Of a stretch of DNA of 64,000 bases, positions 9,888 through 21,929 are shown piece by piece; the stretch's first letter is position 1, and each line of letters begins with the position of its first letter. The position numbers and the translations under genes are program-made. Source of the DNA: Cavia porcellus (lineage: Eukaryota; Chordata; Mammalia; Rodentia; Caviidae); NCBI RefSeq assembly GCF_034190915.1, contig NW_026947500.1:17668501-17732500 (forward strand), given 5' to 3'. The notes under the pieces are model-generated. The model was given only the letters and a program-made list of their open reading frames with translations. It was not told the origin of the DNA and did no database searches.

Positions 9888-10735
9888 ATAAAACAAGCCA
9901 GACAGATAGTAAAAAATTGCCTTTCTTGTGCCATGCACCTCCCAGTTCCACACTTTGGGGTTAATCTTATGAGGATTTATCCCTAGTGCATTATGGCAAA
10001 TGGATGTCACCCACATTCCTGACTTTGGCAGTCTTAAATATGTTCATGTAACTATGGATGCCTTTGGTGGTTTTGTTTGTGCCTCTCCCCAGACTGGCAA
10101 AGCTACCAAGCATGTCATTAGCCATATGTTAACTACCTTATCAGTTCTGAGATGCCCACAACAATTAAAGACTGATAATGGTCCAGGCTATGCTAGTTCT
10201 GCCTTTGCTTGTTTATATCAACATCTTTTTTTTTTTTGTCTTTTTTGTTTTTTTATCGGTACCAGGGATTGAACTCACAACTGCCTGCTTGCAAGGCAGG
10301 CACTTATGCCACTGAGCTAAATCCCCAGCCCCTCTGTCAACATCTTAATATTGATCATATAAAAGGCATACCTTATAACCCTCAAGGTCAAGGCATAGTT
10401 AAAAGGACACATCTCTCCCTAAAACTCACTGTTGATAAAATAAAAAAGGGGAAATGGTACTCCACAAGGAGGACACCTAAAAATGTTCTATCTCATACCT
10501 TATTCATCCTTAATTTTTTAAATTTGGATGCTGCTGGACAGTCAGCAGCCATGCATTTTTGGCATTCTGAAACACAAAAGCAATTTGCTTCTGTACTATG
10601 GAGAGACCCCCTGACTAATTCATGCATGTCCCTGACCCCGTTCTCATCTGGGGACGAGGTTCAGTGTGTGTTTACTCTCAACAAGATAGAGAGGCTAGAT
10701 GGCTACCTGAATGCCTCGTAAAACAAGTAGACAGT
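9888..10735 (+). pseudogene. Integrase remnant of the class II provirus
   Basis: The second half of the N-terminal zinc site (NCLSCAM) is visible near 9915. The catalytic core follows with the first Asp in WQMDVTHI (about 10000) and the second in KTDNGPGY (about 10175). An ID SINE splits the core at 10228-10335. In the continuation the catalytic Glu position reads Lys (GQGIVKR). The C-terminal segment runs to about 10735 with a frameshift near 10630. The product would be inactive by both the insertion and the lost catalytic acid. Confidence 0.85.
10228..10335 (-). repeat. ID SINE inside the integrase
   Basis: A T-run is followed by 'atcggtaccagggattgaac' and ends '...gctaaatccccagcccc'. A 10-bp direct repeat tcaacatctt flanks it (10218-10227 and 10336-10345). 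It is a young-looking copy, nearly identical to those at 18574 and 43715. Confidence 0.92.
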
Positions 10736-11081
10736 TCTTCAAAGACCCCATGCAACGCCCAGGAATAATGTCATTTCCGGAGGCACAATCCCCTGTGTTC
10801 TCTTACAGGTGACACAACTCTCCGGAGCCCTATGCTGCCTACTCAGCCTTCTCCTTGAGCCGTACCACACCCATGGTGGATTTAGACCCCTGCCAAACAG
10901 ACTACAACTGCTGACAGCCATGCACAGAACCCCCTGTGACGGCGGAGGAGGCTCTTCTCGGTCTGGAGGAACATAAACCAGCCAAATAGACTGCGTCCGG
11001 TGTTATGCGAGGCAAGCTCCACAAAATTAAGAACGACTTCAACAGTGACAACAACAAATGGCTGCCAACCCCTTCTCCTCG

Positions 11082-11117
<36 letters not shown>
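11082..11117. repeat. (GT)n microsatellite
   Basis: About 17 GT repeats inside the env remnant; they break its reading frame as a valine/cysteine-alternating tract. Confidence 0.92.
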
Positions 11118-11118
<1 letters not shown>

Positions 11119-11343
11119 CTTTTCCCTTACCTAGCGCCTCTTTTGGGTCCCCTAGCTGCCCTATTGCTTCTTCTTTCTGTGAGTCCTTGTATTTTTCAGA
11201 GGATTATGACGCTCATTAATAACCGGATAGACGCATTTATGGCAAAGCCCATTCAGGTACACTGTCATCAGCTGGAGATGGCAGATCAACAAACCTACCG
11301 GGAAGGAATTCCCATGAGTGGCCCATATGATGATGCAGCCTAA
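11118..11343 (+). pseudogene. env transmembrane remnant of the class II provirus
   Basis: A hydrophobic segment rich in Leu and Ala (PLLGPLAALLLLLSVSPC) is followed by a basic/amphipathic cytoplasmic-like tail. Its position just upstream of the polypurine tract is that of the C-terminal end of an env transmembrane subunit. The surface subunit and most of the ectodomain are absent. Confidence 0.65.
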
Positions 11344-11549
11344 CTGCCCTGGGGCAATGGACAGGCAGTCAGAGACGGGCAACTAGGACAGACAGGTTAA
11401 TTCCATCAGCAACCTAAGACAGGCACAGGACCAACTGCTGTCCTGCAGCCCATGATGGGTAAGGCTTGGTTGGATTCATGTAATGAGGTCCTTGACCTAA
11501 GATAGACGCTGTCTGGCAGGGCCTGCCATACTCCTGATTAAATAATATA

Positions 11550-11562
11550 GAAAGGGAGGAGA
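11550..11562 (+). promoter_or_regulatory. Polypurine tract
   Basis: gaaagggaggaga-type purine run directly before the TG that starts the 3' LTR; the expected plus-strand primer site. Confidence 0.8.
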
Positions 11563-11891
11563 TGTAGGGAGCCGCGCAACAGCCCCATTGCTGCCTCCCT
11601 GCCTCGCTCTCTCCTATGAGCACAATGCATCTGCCTACATTAACCATAACCCTCTCCTGCTTACGTCACATACCCGGACATGATGATGACCCTGTTGTAT
11701 TCATCCCCGTAGCTTCTTCCTGTCCCGCCAGCCCGCCCTTGGCCTATAAAAGATGTAATCACTTCTGGAATAAATGGGGCTTGATTGGACTCTCTCAACT
11801 TGCCTCAGTCTCTCTGTCTCCCCCATGTTTTTATTTTAATCCCCGTTCCTCTTCCAGGTACATCCCACAGATTGATCCACAGGCCGGATCA
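11563..11891 (+). repeat. 3' LTR of the class II provirus
   Basis: It runs from TGTAGGGAGCCGCGC to GGATCA, homologous end to end with 7460-7787. TATA-like and AATAAA motifs are retained. Confidence 0.92.
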
Positions 11892-11897
11892 ATCTTT

Positions 11898-12330
11898 TGT
11901 TATTACTTCCATTATCTGCTTCATTATAGCTTCTTTAACCCACTACATGCTTCTTTGAGCTACTTTTTCATCTCTGCCATCCTTTCAATAAATTCAGGTG
12001 TATATCTTATCCAATTCTGTCCTTCAGGGCCACCTGGATTGGAAATTGTGGGAGGCATTTTGTTGCTTTTTCTTCTGAGTTGTCTGTTTTATTTCATGCT
12101 AAGATTTGTGGTAGTAGTAGGCTAGAGTTTATTACCAGTACAGCGTCTCTTGCATTGCTCTTCAATGATGCACTCTGGGTATGTTTGACTATGATTGTTT
12201 GCCACAGCCCCAACCTGATGAGTTGGTCAGTTTTCGAGGCAAGGATGCAGCATCCATGTTCTCTGGGAATGTGCTCTGGAATTATTGTTATGAAGATACT
12301 GAGCTGTGGATTATAGAAAGCTAGCTACAA
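11898..12330 (-). mobile_element. Old L1 fragment (antisense), right of the class II provirus
   Basis: T-rich continuation of the L1 that ends at 7459, probably the N-terminal ORF1 and 5' region read antisense ('catctctgccatcctttcaa'). Confidence 0.5.
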
Positions 12331-13030
12331 GTGCGTGACTGTTAATATCAAGCAAATCGCATGCACTATTGGGTCCTGATCTAGTTGCTCAACCTCCCAA
12401 ATGAGTGTACAGAGGAGGTTAAATAAAAAGAGACAAACTGAATGAATTTTTAGGGCTCCAGGAGGGTCAAAACCTTTTAATTAAGCCCCAGACTCCGAGG
12501 GTTAAGACAAAGTCTCCTCTGGACCGCACACCTTATTTATTAGGTCCAACAACAAGGAGTGGGGGAACTGAGGAAAGTGCAGGCAGTGAGCAGGACTTTG
12601 AGAGTCACTTCAAGAAGGTCTCTAAGTAATAAATCAAGTCAATTCAGTAGCACTGTCTTATCATGAAGACATGATACAAGTGAGACTATAGGGGTAATTT
12701 CTGCAGCTGTAGTCTCTGTCTTGTTAATTGGGATTGGAGCCAAGTGTCTGCAAATGTGGCCTTATCTTGCCCTTTGAGGTATCTCTGGCCTCACAGGCCA
12801 CTACAGGCCTCAGCCAGGACCAGTGATTCATAGAGGTTCACTTACTATGAATCAGTTCCCGTCACCAGGCAAGGGGCTGAGGCCTAGGACAGACTCACAG
12901 ATAAACACAGAAAGCCAATTAATAAAGTTTAAATCATGCTCAGAGCCGCTTCGTAGTGATCTCCCAATAGCCCATAGTAATACTGCCTAAGACAACAGAT
13001 ATGAACATGCCAAAGCCAAATTATGTTTGC
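12331..13030. other. Unassigned sequence
   Basis: No gene seen. An inverted AATAAA (tttatt, about 12535) in a moderately GC-rich 450-bp block could be the antisense of an LTR, but no ends or duplications support this. Confidence 0.45.
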
Positions 13031-13034
13031 TTGT

Positions 13035-13120
13035 TTCTTTGTATTTGTGGTACTGAGGATTGAACTCAGAGCCTTGTGCATGCTAGGCAAGTACTCTACC
13101 ACTGAGCTACAGCCCAGCCC
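13035..13120 (-). repeat. ID SINE
   Basis: Antisense ID: 'gtactgaggattgaactcag', then 'ccactgagctacagcccag' followed by cccc. Confidence 0.85.
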
Positions 13121-13260
13121 CCAAAACTCAATTATGTTATCACTCTTAATCCTAGAGAACAAGTAAGTTTATGATGAAAATGTTAAGGCAAGCCAGGTAT
13201 TAACTTACAACTAATTTTCACTAAATGTGGAAACTATATCTTTGCTAATGATAGAAATTC

Positions 13261-13427
13261 TTTTTTTTTTTTTTTTTTTTTTTTTGTCTTTTTGAGACAG
13301 GGTCTGACTATGCAGTTCAGGCTGGCCTTGAGCTCACTTTGTAGCCCAGGCTGGTCTCGAACTCCCAACAATCCTGCCTCAGCCTCCCGAGTGCTGGGAT
13401 TACAGGCATGAGTCACCATGCCCGGCT
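13261..13427 (-). repeat. B1 SINE, full length
   Basis: A run of about 25 T, then 'gtctttttgagacagggtct', the duplicated 'caggctggccttgagctcac' and 'caggctggtctcgaactccc', ending in cccggct. A perfect 16-bp target duplication ctaatgatagaaattc flanks it (13245-13260, 13428-13443). Confidence 0.95.
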
Positions 13428-13449
13428 CTAATGATAGAAATTCTAACAA

Positions 13450-15640
13450 TGGTAATTTTAGAATTACATATGAAAAGGTTACTAAAGCTTTTAATTATAC
13501 CCTTAAAGATATATGGGTAGGGAATGAGTGAGTGCAGCAGAGAAACTTTGAGACCTTATGACAGAAGGAGAGAAAAGTGACACAAGGGATCTTATATCTA
13601 TGGAATTAGATAAAGGTATGACAAGAGACTAGCAAGAAAAAAGAAGAAAAGGGGGGCTAAAAGTGAAAGAAATTATGTAGAGACTAAAAATCCACATCAG
13701 AGGGAAAACGTTAAAAGGAAAGAGAGAAAAATAAAAAACAAACAGAAAAAGCCATTAGAAGCAAGGTAGGGGACAAAGAAAGGTTTTTCTTTCAGGAAAC
13801 TGGTGATAAAGGAAGAAAAGAGGGAATGAAGATGGAAGAGAAAGTGAAAACAATGCTCACACTTAGAAACATAAACAACAAACAACAAAGGAAAGGATAA
13901 AAACCAACCAAATGAACAACAGCAACAAAAAAGGAGGTTCTTCTTTGTATGTATCCCACGACCCCACCTTTCCTACTAACTAAGAATGAGGTGTGAGTTT
14001 CTTTTTGGCTCAGTCCGTAGGACTTTGGTGCTGGGGTGTGGTGAGCTTATTACCCCAGACTTCCCAGCATGGTTACACAAGGGAGAAGAACTGATTAAAG
14101 CAGGTGTGACATCCTAGCTTAAGGCAGTATAATTAGCAATGACAGTAGCATCAAGCACAGTTTCGAGACTAACAAACTGTGGTAACTCTTTAATTTTGTA
14201 CCTTTGACCATAGAAGCAAAATCTACAGTTATATAACAGAACCGGTCATGAACTGGGAGCTTGTATGTAAAGTGTCTCCCCTTGGTGGGATGTTTTACCT
14301 TGTAGTGAGGAAATTTAAGAAGGATGGTGGATAGAACGAGATAACTTTAAAGAAGTAAAGTAAAAGCCAGGCTGGAGGACCAAGGATTCAGGCTTTGGGA
14401 AATTAGAGAAGAGGGAAACAGAAACAAACAGAATGAAGGAGTAAGCAAGGAGTTATTGACATTGACAGAAAGATTAGAGAAACAATTCGCTCATATGAAA
14501 ATGTAACAGTGTAGAGAATTAAATTGAGGAAAAGGGGGAAAAAGACGAATAGATTAGAACAAAGATATAGGTAAAAGATGGGGAAAGGGAAAAGAATGGG
14601 AAACCACAAACTGGCCAAAACAACAAACAAACAAACTAAAAACAAAAAAGAAGAAGAAAAGAAAAACCAAAATCCCCCTAGTGTGCACTGAGGGTCTAGA
14701 ACTACAGGATAACATTTCCAGGCTTGCAGTGAGTGGAGTTCCTGCTGGGTTTGAGGATGCCCTTGGCCTCCAGGTGTGGGTGTCTGGGGCCGGAGTCTTC
14801 AGCCAGTCTTTTCTGTCTGTCCCTTAGTGGCCTCTCACTCCTTACTGTGTTTCTCCTGGTGGCATCTCTCTCTCGGTTGCTATTCTGTTTTCAGATAGAG
14901 ATAAGGCACCGTTCCAGTCCCATGGTCCTTGCTGAGCCTTCTGTGTTCCTCTTCCACTGGCAGGCTCTGTCCTCTCTGGTCATCTTTTGCAGGATGGGGT
15001 GGGATGCTGTGATATGGTCTAGTCCTCTGTTCCTGTTCCTCCAGTCCAAGGCCACTCACCCCAATTCGAACTCCTCTCCTGAAGTGGGGTGCTAACTTCC
15101 CAGTCATTGCTTTACAAGTTCATGGCCACCATCAACCCACCTTACTGTAGTCTGTAACTCCCTTGGGCGAGATGGGGGTGTGATGGGGAATGCCTTTCTG
15201 CTCCTGCACCCAGAAGCATGGGGACAGCCCAGGAGTGCACAGTCCTGAGGTCCAAAGCTGTTTAATTCCCCAGGCCTCTCTAACCACAGGTCACGAGAAA
15301 CATGATCTGCTCCATTTACCATGCATTAATCTTGTTCCTGGAAGTTTCAGTTGGCGCTCTGGTGCACAAAAGGAATGAGAAGAAAAGAAAAAAGAAAAGA
15401 AAAAACTGGCTGATGGTCACTCCTTTGTGTGAGCAGACTGTACTGCTGGACTGCAATGTGTTCTGTTTGGAGGAAGGTGGGAGAGGCAGGAGACCTTGCA
15501 TTCCAAGTCTGTCCTGTGTGGCTGGATTTAGCTGCATTTTTTAGTGTGTCACTTATTTCAGATTCCAAGTGTAGCAAGCAGTTGTCCAGATCTGGCAACG
15601 CACCAGGAGTCAGGTTTGCTGGCTGAATGTTTTATTAAAT
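13450..15640 (-). other. Purine-rich tract and probable antisense L1 5' region
   Basis: 13550-14660 is strongly A/G-rich on the plus strand with no coding signature. 14680-15540 is GC-richer ('ccttggcctccaggtgtggg', 'ctcctggtggcatctctctc') in the manner of L1 5' UTRs read antisense. The link to the L1 at 11898 is inferred from order and orientation only. Confidence 0.35.
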
Positions 15641-15752
15641 CCTTTATCTATGTTTTGCTTGATCTGTGAGTCTCCTATTTCAGATCAATTTTAGTTTCAC
15701 CTTGTTTGTCCCTCTCTTTTTTCCAATTATTTGTGTTTTAGTTGAATTTCTC

Positions 15753-16667
15753 TTAGTGGCTCTGAGTGAGACTTCCCCTGCCATTTTTTAAAAACTGTAG
15801 CTCTGCAGTAAAACTTGAAGTCCAGGATGTGATGCCCCTGCCCCTGTCCTTGCTGCAAAGAATTACTTTTGCTATTCTTGACCTTTCCTGATCCCATATG
15901 AATTTTACAATGTTATTCTCCAGTTTTGTGAGTAGTGCCATTGTTATTTTGATTGGAGTTGCTCTAGATTTGTGTAACAGTTTTGGAAGTAAGGTAATTT
16001 TAAATATATTTTTTCTACCTAACCAGGAACAGGGGATGTCTTTTCATTTTCTGATATCCTCTTCAATATCCTTTTTTAGAGTACTATAATTTTCATTGTA
16101 GAGGTCTTTCACTTTTTTGATTAGTTTGAATTACCTAGATGTTCATTATTCTTTATGCTATTGTGAAATTGTGGTTTCTCTAATTTCTCTGTCAGTGAGT
16201 TTATTATTATTTTACAGGAATGCTGTTGATTTTTGAATGTGAATTTGTGTTCTAAGATGCTAATGAATTTGGTTATAAATTCTAGGAGTCTTTTGTAGAG
16301 GTTTTGGGGTCCTATATAGAGAGGATGGTGTCATCTGCAAATAATTATAATTTAGCTTCTTCCTTTGTTATTCATATATTCTGTCATTATTTTCCTGCCT
16401 AATTGCTCTGGCTAATGTTTCAAGAACGATGTTAAATAGGACTGGTGATACCATCTCTTTGTTTTGTCCCTAATTTTAGAGGGAAAGTTTTCAGCTTATC
16501 TCCATTTAGTGTGCTATTAACCATTGGTTTGTTACACTTGGTTTTTATCAGATCGAGATAGAAACCTTCTGCACCTATTTTTTCAGGGGTTTTGTCATGA
16601 ATAGATGCTTTGTGTGATGTTTTTTCCAAGTCTAGTTAATTGATTTTTGTCCTTACTTTTGTTTATG
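15753..16667 (-). pseudogene. L1 ORF2 remnant, RT and C-terminal part
   Basis: Minus-strand frames resemble L1 ORF2. The RT thumb region around 16432-16629 contains DKPMVNSTLNGDK-type sequence (here CNKPMVNSTLNGDKLKTFPL) and LGTKQ before the end of the frame. At 15753-15941, ENNIVKFIWDQERSRIAK matches the region upstream of the ORF2 C-terminus. The intact protein would be endonuclease plus reverse transcriptase for target-primed insertion. Frameshifts and stops remove function. Confidence 0.75.
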
Positions 16668-16684
16668 TGATGTATTACATCTTT
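16668..16684. repeat. Target-site duplication, left copy
   Basis: tgatgtattacatcttt; repeated exactly at 20087-20103. The trailing T's merge with the antisense A-tail. Confidence 0.9.
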
Positions 16685-18573
16685 TTTTTTATTTAAGGAG
16701 AAAAAGAAAAAAAAATAGAAAAAGGGTACAAGTTATACAGAATTTCAGAAAACAAACAGTAGGAAATTGCTAGTTAATAGATTACATATTGTTATCTTAG
16801 AAATAGTTGTTCAAGTTACAAAATTAAAGCATATCAAGTGGACTTTCAAACAGTGAGACTGGAAACAGTTTTGTTCAATGATCCAACAAAACTCAGTAAT
16901 ATGGTTATCTATCTTATACACTTAAACATATATGCAGTTATAACCTTTAAAGCGCTTTCTTTTCTTTTCTTTTGTACAATGACAATTACACATTTTGGGT
17001 TTTAATACTCCCACAGTTCTTATTACTTTTTTTTGAACAGAGTAAAACCAAATGTGCCATAACAGAACAGAGTCAGTCAAATCAAAAGGATGGGCATAAT
17101 AGATAATGTAAAAACAAAATACTAGGTGATCAACAATGGTTACCATACTGCCTCTTGCTATCTTAAAAAGAATTGCCTATGCCATCAGTTATAATAAAAT
17201 TGAACAAAACAGTAAAGAATAAAACCAAAACATTGGAGACATTACAGAACTTTAAAAGAAGATAATAGTCAACCGAGATGGGCGTCATAATGAATCTTAT
17301 TGCCTTCACAGTTTTGCCTATACTTTCGAACTTGGTACAATCAAGCAAAGCAAAATAGAGGAAAATCAGTCAAAGCAAGATGGTGAGGGCTATACAGGGT
17401 TTCAAATCAAATTAATAGGAAATCAAAGTGGGTTACTATAATGTATCTTACTTTTTTTTCTTTTTCCCTTAATTAAAAAGATAAAAAAGTAAATAATTTT
17501 TTTAAAAAAGGAGATTGAGATAAAAGAGGGCATAAGAACAAACCAGCACAGGTCAAAGCATAACCATTTAAGCAAAATAGTGTTTCACCACAAGATATCC
17601 TGACATAAAAGTAGTTACCATAATGTCTCTTTCCTTGAAATCTTTGAGTATAATTTCGTATACTATAGCACCAAACATATCAAGACAATGTAAAACCATT
17701 CAAGAGAATGACATTATTACAGGGTATTTAGAACCAACTATCAGAAAATAAACAATGGTTTCTGTACAATCTACTTGTCTATAAAAGTTTTTGCTTATAT
17801 TATCACATATAATAAAATCCAATAAGATACAACCTGTTAAGACCGATGGAGACAGAAGAATAAAAGCTTGATGGGACTTCAAAGCAAGATGATACTAAAT
17901 CAGCACTAGCTATTATGATATCTTGTTTTCTCCAAAATAGCTGCTCCTACCATCCAATCTTCTCTGCCTCATTTCTGTTGAGCTCTTTTTCTGTCGTTTG
18001 TTGTCAGTTTGTCTTCTTCATTGCGCTTTCTGCTCCATTCATTGTGGCCTCTCTGCCACTGTTCCTGAAGTTTTGGTATTTTCCTTTTTTAGAATATCCT
18101 GCAGTATTCTCTGTAGAGTTGAATTGGTGGTTGCAAATTCCCTTAGTTCCTCTTTATCCTGGAAGCACCTTGTTTTTCCACTAATTTTTAGGGACAATTG
18201 TGCAGGATATATCAATCTTGGCTGGAGGTTGTTATCTTTCAAAGCTTGAGTTGTTTCCCCCCATGCTCTTCGTGATTTGGTTTGTGCCAAGAAGTCTGCT
18301 GTAATGCTGATGGGTGTTCCCTTGTAAGTGATCTGTTTCTTGTCTCTGATGGCTTTTAGTATTCTGTTCTTATACTGAATTTCTGGAATTTTGATAATTA
18401 TATGCCTGGGTGTAGTTCTGCTTGAGTTGTAGGTGGCTAGGGTCCTGTATGCCTCATATATCTGAGTATCTTTACCTTTTGCTAAATTAAGGAAATTCTC
18501 CTGGATTATTTCTGTGAATAGCTTTTGTAGTCCATTTGTTTGTGTCCCTACTTCTTCTTTTATGTTCTTAATT

Positions 18574-18673
18574 TTCTTTTGTCTTTTTCCTTTTTATCGG
18601 TACCCGGGATTGAACTCACAACTGCCTGCTTGCAAGGCAGGCACTTATGCCACTAAGCTAAATCCCCAGGCCC
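18574..18673 (-). repeat. ID SINE inside ORF1 of copy 1
   Basis: 'atcggtacccgggattgaac' to 'gctaaatccccaggccc'; 13-bp target duplication tatgttcttaatt at 18561-18573 and 18674-18686. Confidence 0.93.
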
Positions 18674-18959
18674 TATGTTCTTAATTCTCAAGTTATAGAT
18701 CCTCTTATCATCTTCTAGCCTTTGTATTATTGCTGTTTGTTTTCTTGTTATTTTTAAGAAGTTTTTCATTTCATGCTCCCGCATTACAAATCTGCCCTCC
18801 AATTCAGATAATCTATCCTTAGTTTCTTTCAAGCTGTTATGCCAGCTTTCGATAGTTTTTAGTTTCCTGGTAAACTCTTTGAACCTGCTTCACGTATTCT
18901 GTGGTTTCTCTATTTTCTCCATCAAACAATTCCCCCCCTTTTTTCTGTTTTTCCATTCT

Positions 18960-19060
18960 TTTTTTTGGTCTTTTTCCTTTTTATTGGTACCGTGGATCAA
19001 ACTCAAGACTGCCTGCTTCCAAAGCAGGTGCTGATGCCGCTGAGCTAAATCCCCAGCCCC
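18960..19060 (-). repeat. Second ID SINE inside ORF1 of copy 1
   Basis: 'attggtaccgtggatcaaac' to 'gctaaatccccagcccc'; flanked by a 15-bp repeat with one mismatch (ctgtttttccattct 18945-18959, ctgttcttccattct 19061-19075). Confidence 0.92.
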
Positions 19061-20103
19061 CTGTTCTTCCATTCTACCATCTGTTTTTTCTTGGGCGGTG
19101 CTTAGCATTTCTCTAACTGTTCTACTTATATCTTCCTTTATTTTGTTAAATACTTCAGTTTTAAACTCATCTATGAGGCTCTGGAGATATCGCTTTATGT
19201 CTATTGGTGCCGTGTCTGATATTGCATGTTTTCTGTCTTGCTTTGTATTTCCCTTTCCTGGATCAGTGTTCTCAGGATTGGGGACTGAGGACCCTTTTTT
19301 GTTGCTTCCTCTTCCCATACTTTTTGTTCCTTCCATACAAGCGAATGTAGGAGGTCCAATTTTTTTCTCTTTGTCAGTTACAGTTTGTTTGAATTGTGCC
19401 AGCTAGGTGTTCCCTCCCACTGCAGCGTAGTAGGGAGACGCAGACCTCAGCAGCCTCTGCTGGGCACCCCCCTCCAGGTCAGCCTACCTCAGGCTTCACC
19501 GCTAGGGTGCACCTCCAGGTGCTGGCACCTGGTTTGGGCTAGCCTACTGGGTCTTAGTCAGCAGAGTCACCCAGCCAGGCACTCCCCACCAATCCTGCTT
19601 GAGAGGGGATGTGGCTAATGTCACTGCAGCATCCTGTTCTGGTAAGTCTGCTTGGTCCCAGTATGTCCTTTGCTGGAGCCTCCTACTCTATGAAAGGGTC
19701 CCCATTCCACTCACTCACCATAAGTCAATGTAGGGCTCCCTGCTAGTCCTGCTCTCAACTCCGTTTGCAGATTCCCACTCTCAGAGCCTTCGCGCTTCTC
19801 TCTCCCTGCCGTGCCGATTTGGACGCAGCAGCAGCAGCAGAAAATTCAAATTGTGGCTTCCAGTGGCGCGGGTTCTAGCTTCCCACACTGATATTTTATC
19901 TGTTCCTGTTATAGCACCAGGATTGGATTTCCAGTTGGTTTCTCTTAGCTTATTTCATTCCTGGGTCAGCAGGGTGTATCTCCCCTTGCTTAGGACTCCT
20001 CGTACCGCACCATTCTTAGATTTTAAGTGCGATATCTCAGAGAGCCTCCATAGCTGCTGCTATCTATCCACCATGTTCTCCTGGACTGATGTATTACATC
20101 TTT

Positions 20104-21900
20104 AGTGTGCATATGTTGAACCATCCCTGCATCCCTGGAGTGAAAATTCCAACTAGTCATGATGTATGACATTTTCAATTATTTCCTGTATCTGTTTGCT
20201 AGTATCTTATTGAGGATTTAAAAATTTATGTTCATTAAGAAAATTGGCCTGTAGTTCTCTTTTATAGTTGGATCATATTTTGCTTTTGGCATCAGTATAA
20301 TGCTAGCTTCCAGGAATCACTTTGAGAGTACTTCTTCCCTTTCAATTTCATTAATGATTTGGCATTATATTGTCTCTAAAGTTCTTGTGAAATTAGGAAA
20401 GCAAATTGGTTGAGACCTGAGGTTTTTGTAGTTGGTAATTTTTTGTTCTTAGTTTCATTGAAATTGGATTATTTTGAGTATGTATATCTCCTCATATCAG
20501 CTTCTGTTGTCTGTGTGTATCTAGGAATCTATCTATTTCCCCTCAATGTTTCATTTTCTTGGAGTACACATTCTCATGGTCACCAGTGATCTTCTGGACT
20601 TCAGCCAAACTCTTTGCTACTTTATTTTTTTCATTTCTAATTACATAGATATAATTTTGTCTTTTCTTAATCTGGTGATATTAGCCAAGAGTTTGCCTAT
20701 ATTACTTATTTTCAAATAAATCATTCTTGGTTCATTGATTTTTTTGTCTTTACTTCATTAATTTTGTTGATATGTATAATTCCTCATACTAGCTCTTCAT
20801 ATTAACTCTGGATTGAATTGTTCCTATTTTTCTAGGATGAGGTGCATCATTAGATTTTTTATTGGAGTTCATTCTGTTTTTCTGATGTGGAAATTCATTA
20901 CTGTAAACTTCCCTTTTAAGACTACTTCCATTTGTCCCATATGTTCTGATATGTTGTACTGGCATTATTGTTTGGTTTTAGGAACTAATTTTGTCCTTAA
21001 TTTCAACTGTGATCATTAATTATTCAAGAGGGTATCACTTAATTTTTATGTGTTTATATATTTTCTGTAGTTTCTTTTGTCATTGATTTTTAGTTTTATC
21101 CCAGGAGAATCTGATAATATGTCTGAGACAATTCAATTCTTTTGCATTTACTTAAGCATGATTTGTGAATTAGTTTGTGGTCTGGCAAAAATGTGCATTC
21201 TTTTGTTATTGGGTGGAATGCTCTGTAAATATCTTTGTTTGAAGGTTTGGTACAGTGCTGACATTTCTTTGTTGATTCTTTTGTCTAGTCACTCTGCCTA
21301 TATGTGACAGTGGGGTACACTGAAATCCCACATGATAACTATATTAGTTTTTATCTGAGTTTTCATGTGCATTAATATTTGTTTCATGAAGCTGAATGCA
21401 CCACTATTTCATTCATATATGCTTGTATTGGTTATCTTTTCCTGTTTAATTGTTCCCTTACCAATATGTAATAATCATTTTTGTCTCTTTAGTTCACTTT
21501 TGGTTTGAAATCCACTTCATCTAAAATCAGGACAGCTATTTCTGCGTTTTTCTTGGTTCTCATTGCATGGAATGCTGTCTTACATCCCTTGACTTTTAAT
21601 CTGTGAATTTCGTTCTGAATTACACGTTTTTTGTATCCTGCACCTTGTTGAGTCTTGTTGATTGATCTGTTCTGCCAGCCCATGTCTTTTGATAGAAGAG
21701 TTGAGACTAGTTGCATTGAGAGTTGTTACTCAACAGTGCTGACTTATTCTTGTCATTGAATTATTGTCCTACTGCTAGTTTCCTTATTTTTTCTTTTGCT
21801 CAGTTTCACATCCCACTAGATTTATTATTATTACTATTGTTTTTATTATTATTGTCTTACTGTCATTGTTGGTGTTTCTTTCTAGGTTATCCCTGAGAAT
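20104..21900 (-). pseudogene. L1 ORF2 remnant, endonuclease and N-terminal RT
   Basis: The minus-strand frame at 21489-21716 carries HRLKVKGCKTAFHA and DEVDFKP, characteristic of the L1 apurinic-type endonuclease domain. The sequence between 20104 and 21480 is antisense RT-encoding and T-rich, with stops in all frames. It continues the ORF2 piece at 15753-16667 across the inserted element. Confidence 0.7.
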
Positions 21901-21929
21901 TTTTTTGTAATGCTGGTTTAGTGATCACA

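Larger units (their letters stand above)
7460..11891 (+). mobile_element. Betaretrovirus-like (class II) endogenous provirus, defective
   Basis: Two LTRs of about 328 bp flank a 3.8 kb interior, and a perfect 6-bp target duplication (atcttt, 7454-7459 and 11892-11897) borders them. A 6-bp duplication, the Lys-type PBS and the gag/integrase similarity agree with class II elements. By eye the two LTRs differ at roughly a tenth of positions, mostly transitions, so the insertion is old. Gag is frameshifted, protease and reverse transcriptase are missing, integrase carries an ID SINE, and env is reduced to a transmembrane remnant. It cannot encode a functional virus. Confidence 0.9.
18004..19394 (-). 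pseudogene. Broken ORF1 of copy 1
   Basis: Minus-strand frames at 18039-18290 and 18890-19336 match the C-terminal domain and the N-terminal/coiled-coil part of the 371-residue ORF1p at 58077-59192. Examples are DNNLQPRLIYPAQLSLKISG and APIDIKRYLQSLIDEFKTEV. Two ID insertions and several frameshifts disrupt the frame. The stop codon position is conserved (18004-18006). Confidence 0.85.
16685..20086 (-). mobile_element. Full-length ORF1-only (half-L1-like) element, copy 1, nested in L1 ORF2
   Basis: A perfect target duplication bounds the element, which is collinear over its whole length with the intact copy at 56756-59883. It has an antisense A-tail at the left, a 1.3 kb tandem-unit tail (16685-18003), an ORF1 pseudogene (18004-19394) and a 5' region ending at about 20086. 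Two ID SINEs (18574, 18960) inserted later; without them its length is about 3.17 kb, against 3.13 kb for the other copy. It split the ORF2 of the older L1, whose halves resume at 16667 and 20104. No ORF2 of its own is present. Confidence 0.88.

Noticed and set aside
12430..12900. Antisense LTR
   Set aside because: Only an inverted AATAAA supports it; no TG/CA ends, no target duplication, no second copy.
16685..18003. Hidden ORF2 in the tail of the ORF1-only elements
   Set aside because: All six frames are full of stops and show no endonuclease or RT motifs; the sequence is tandem-repeat-like in both full copies.
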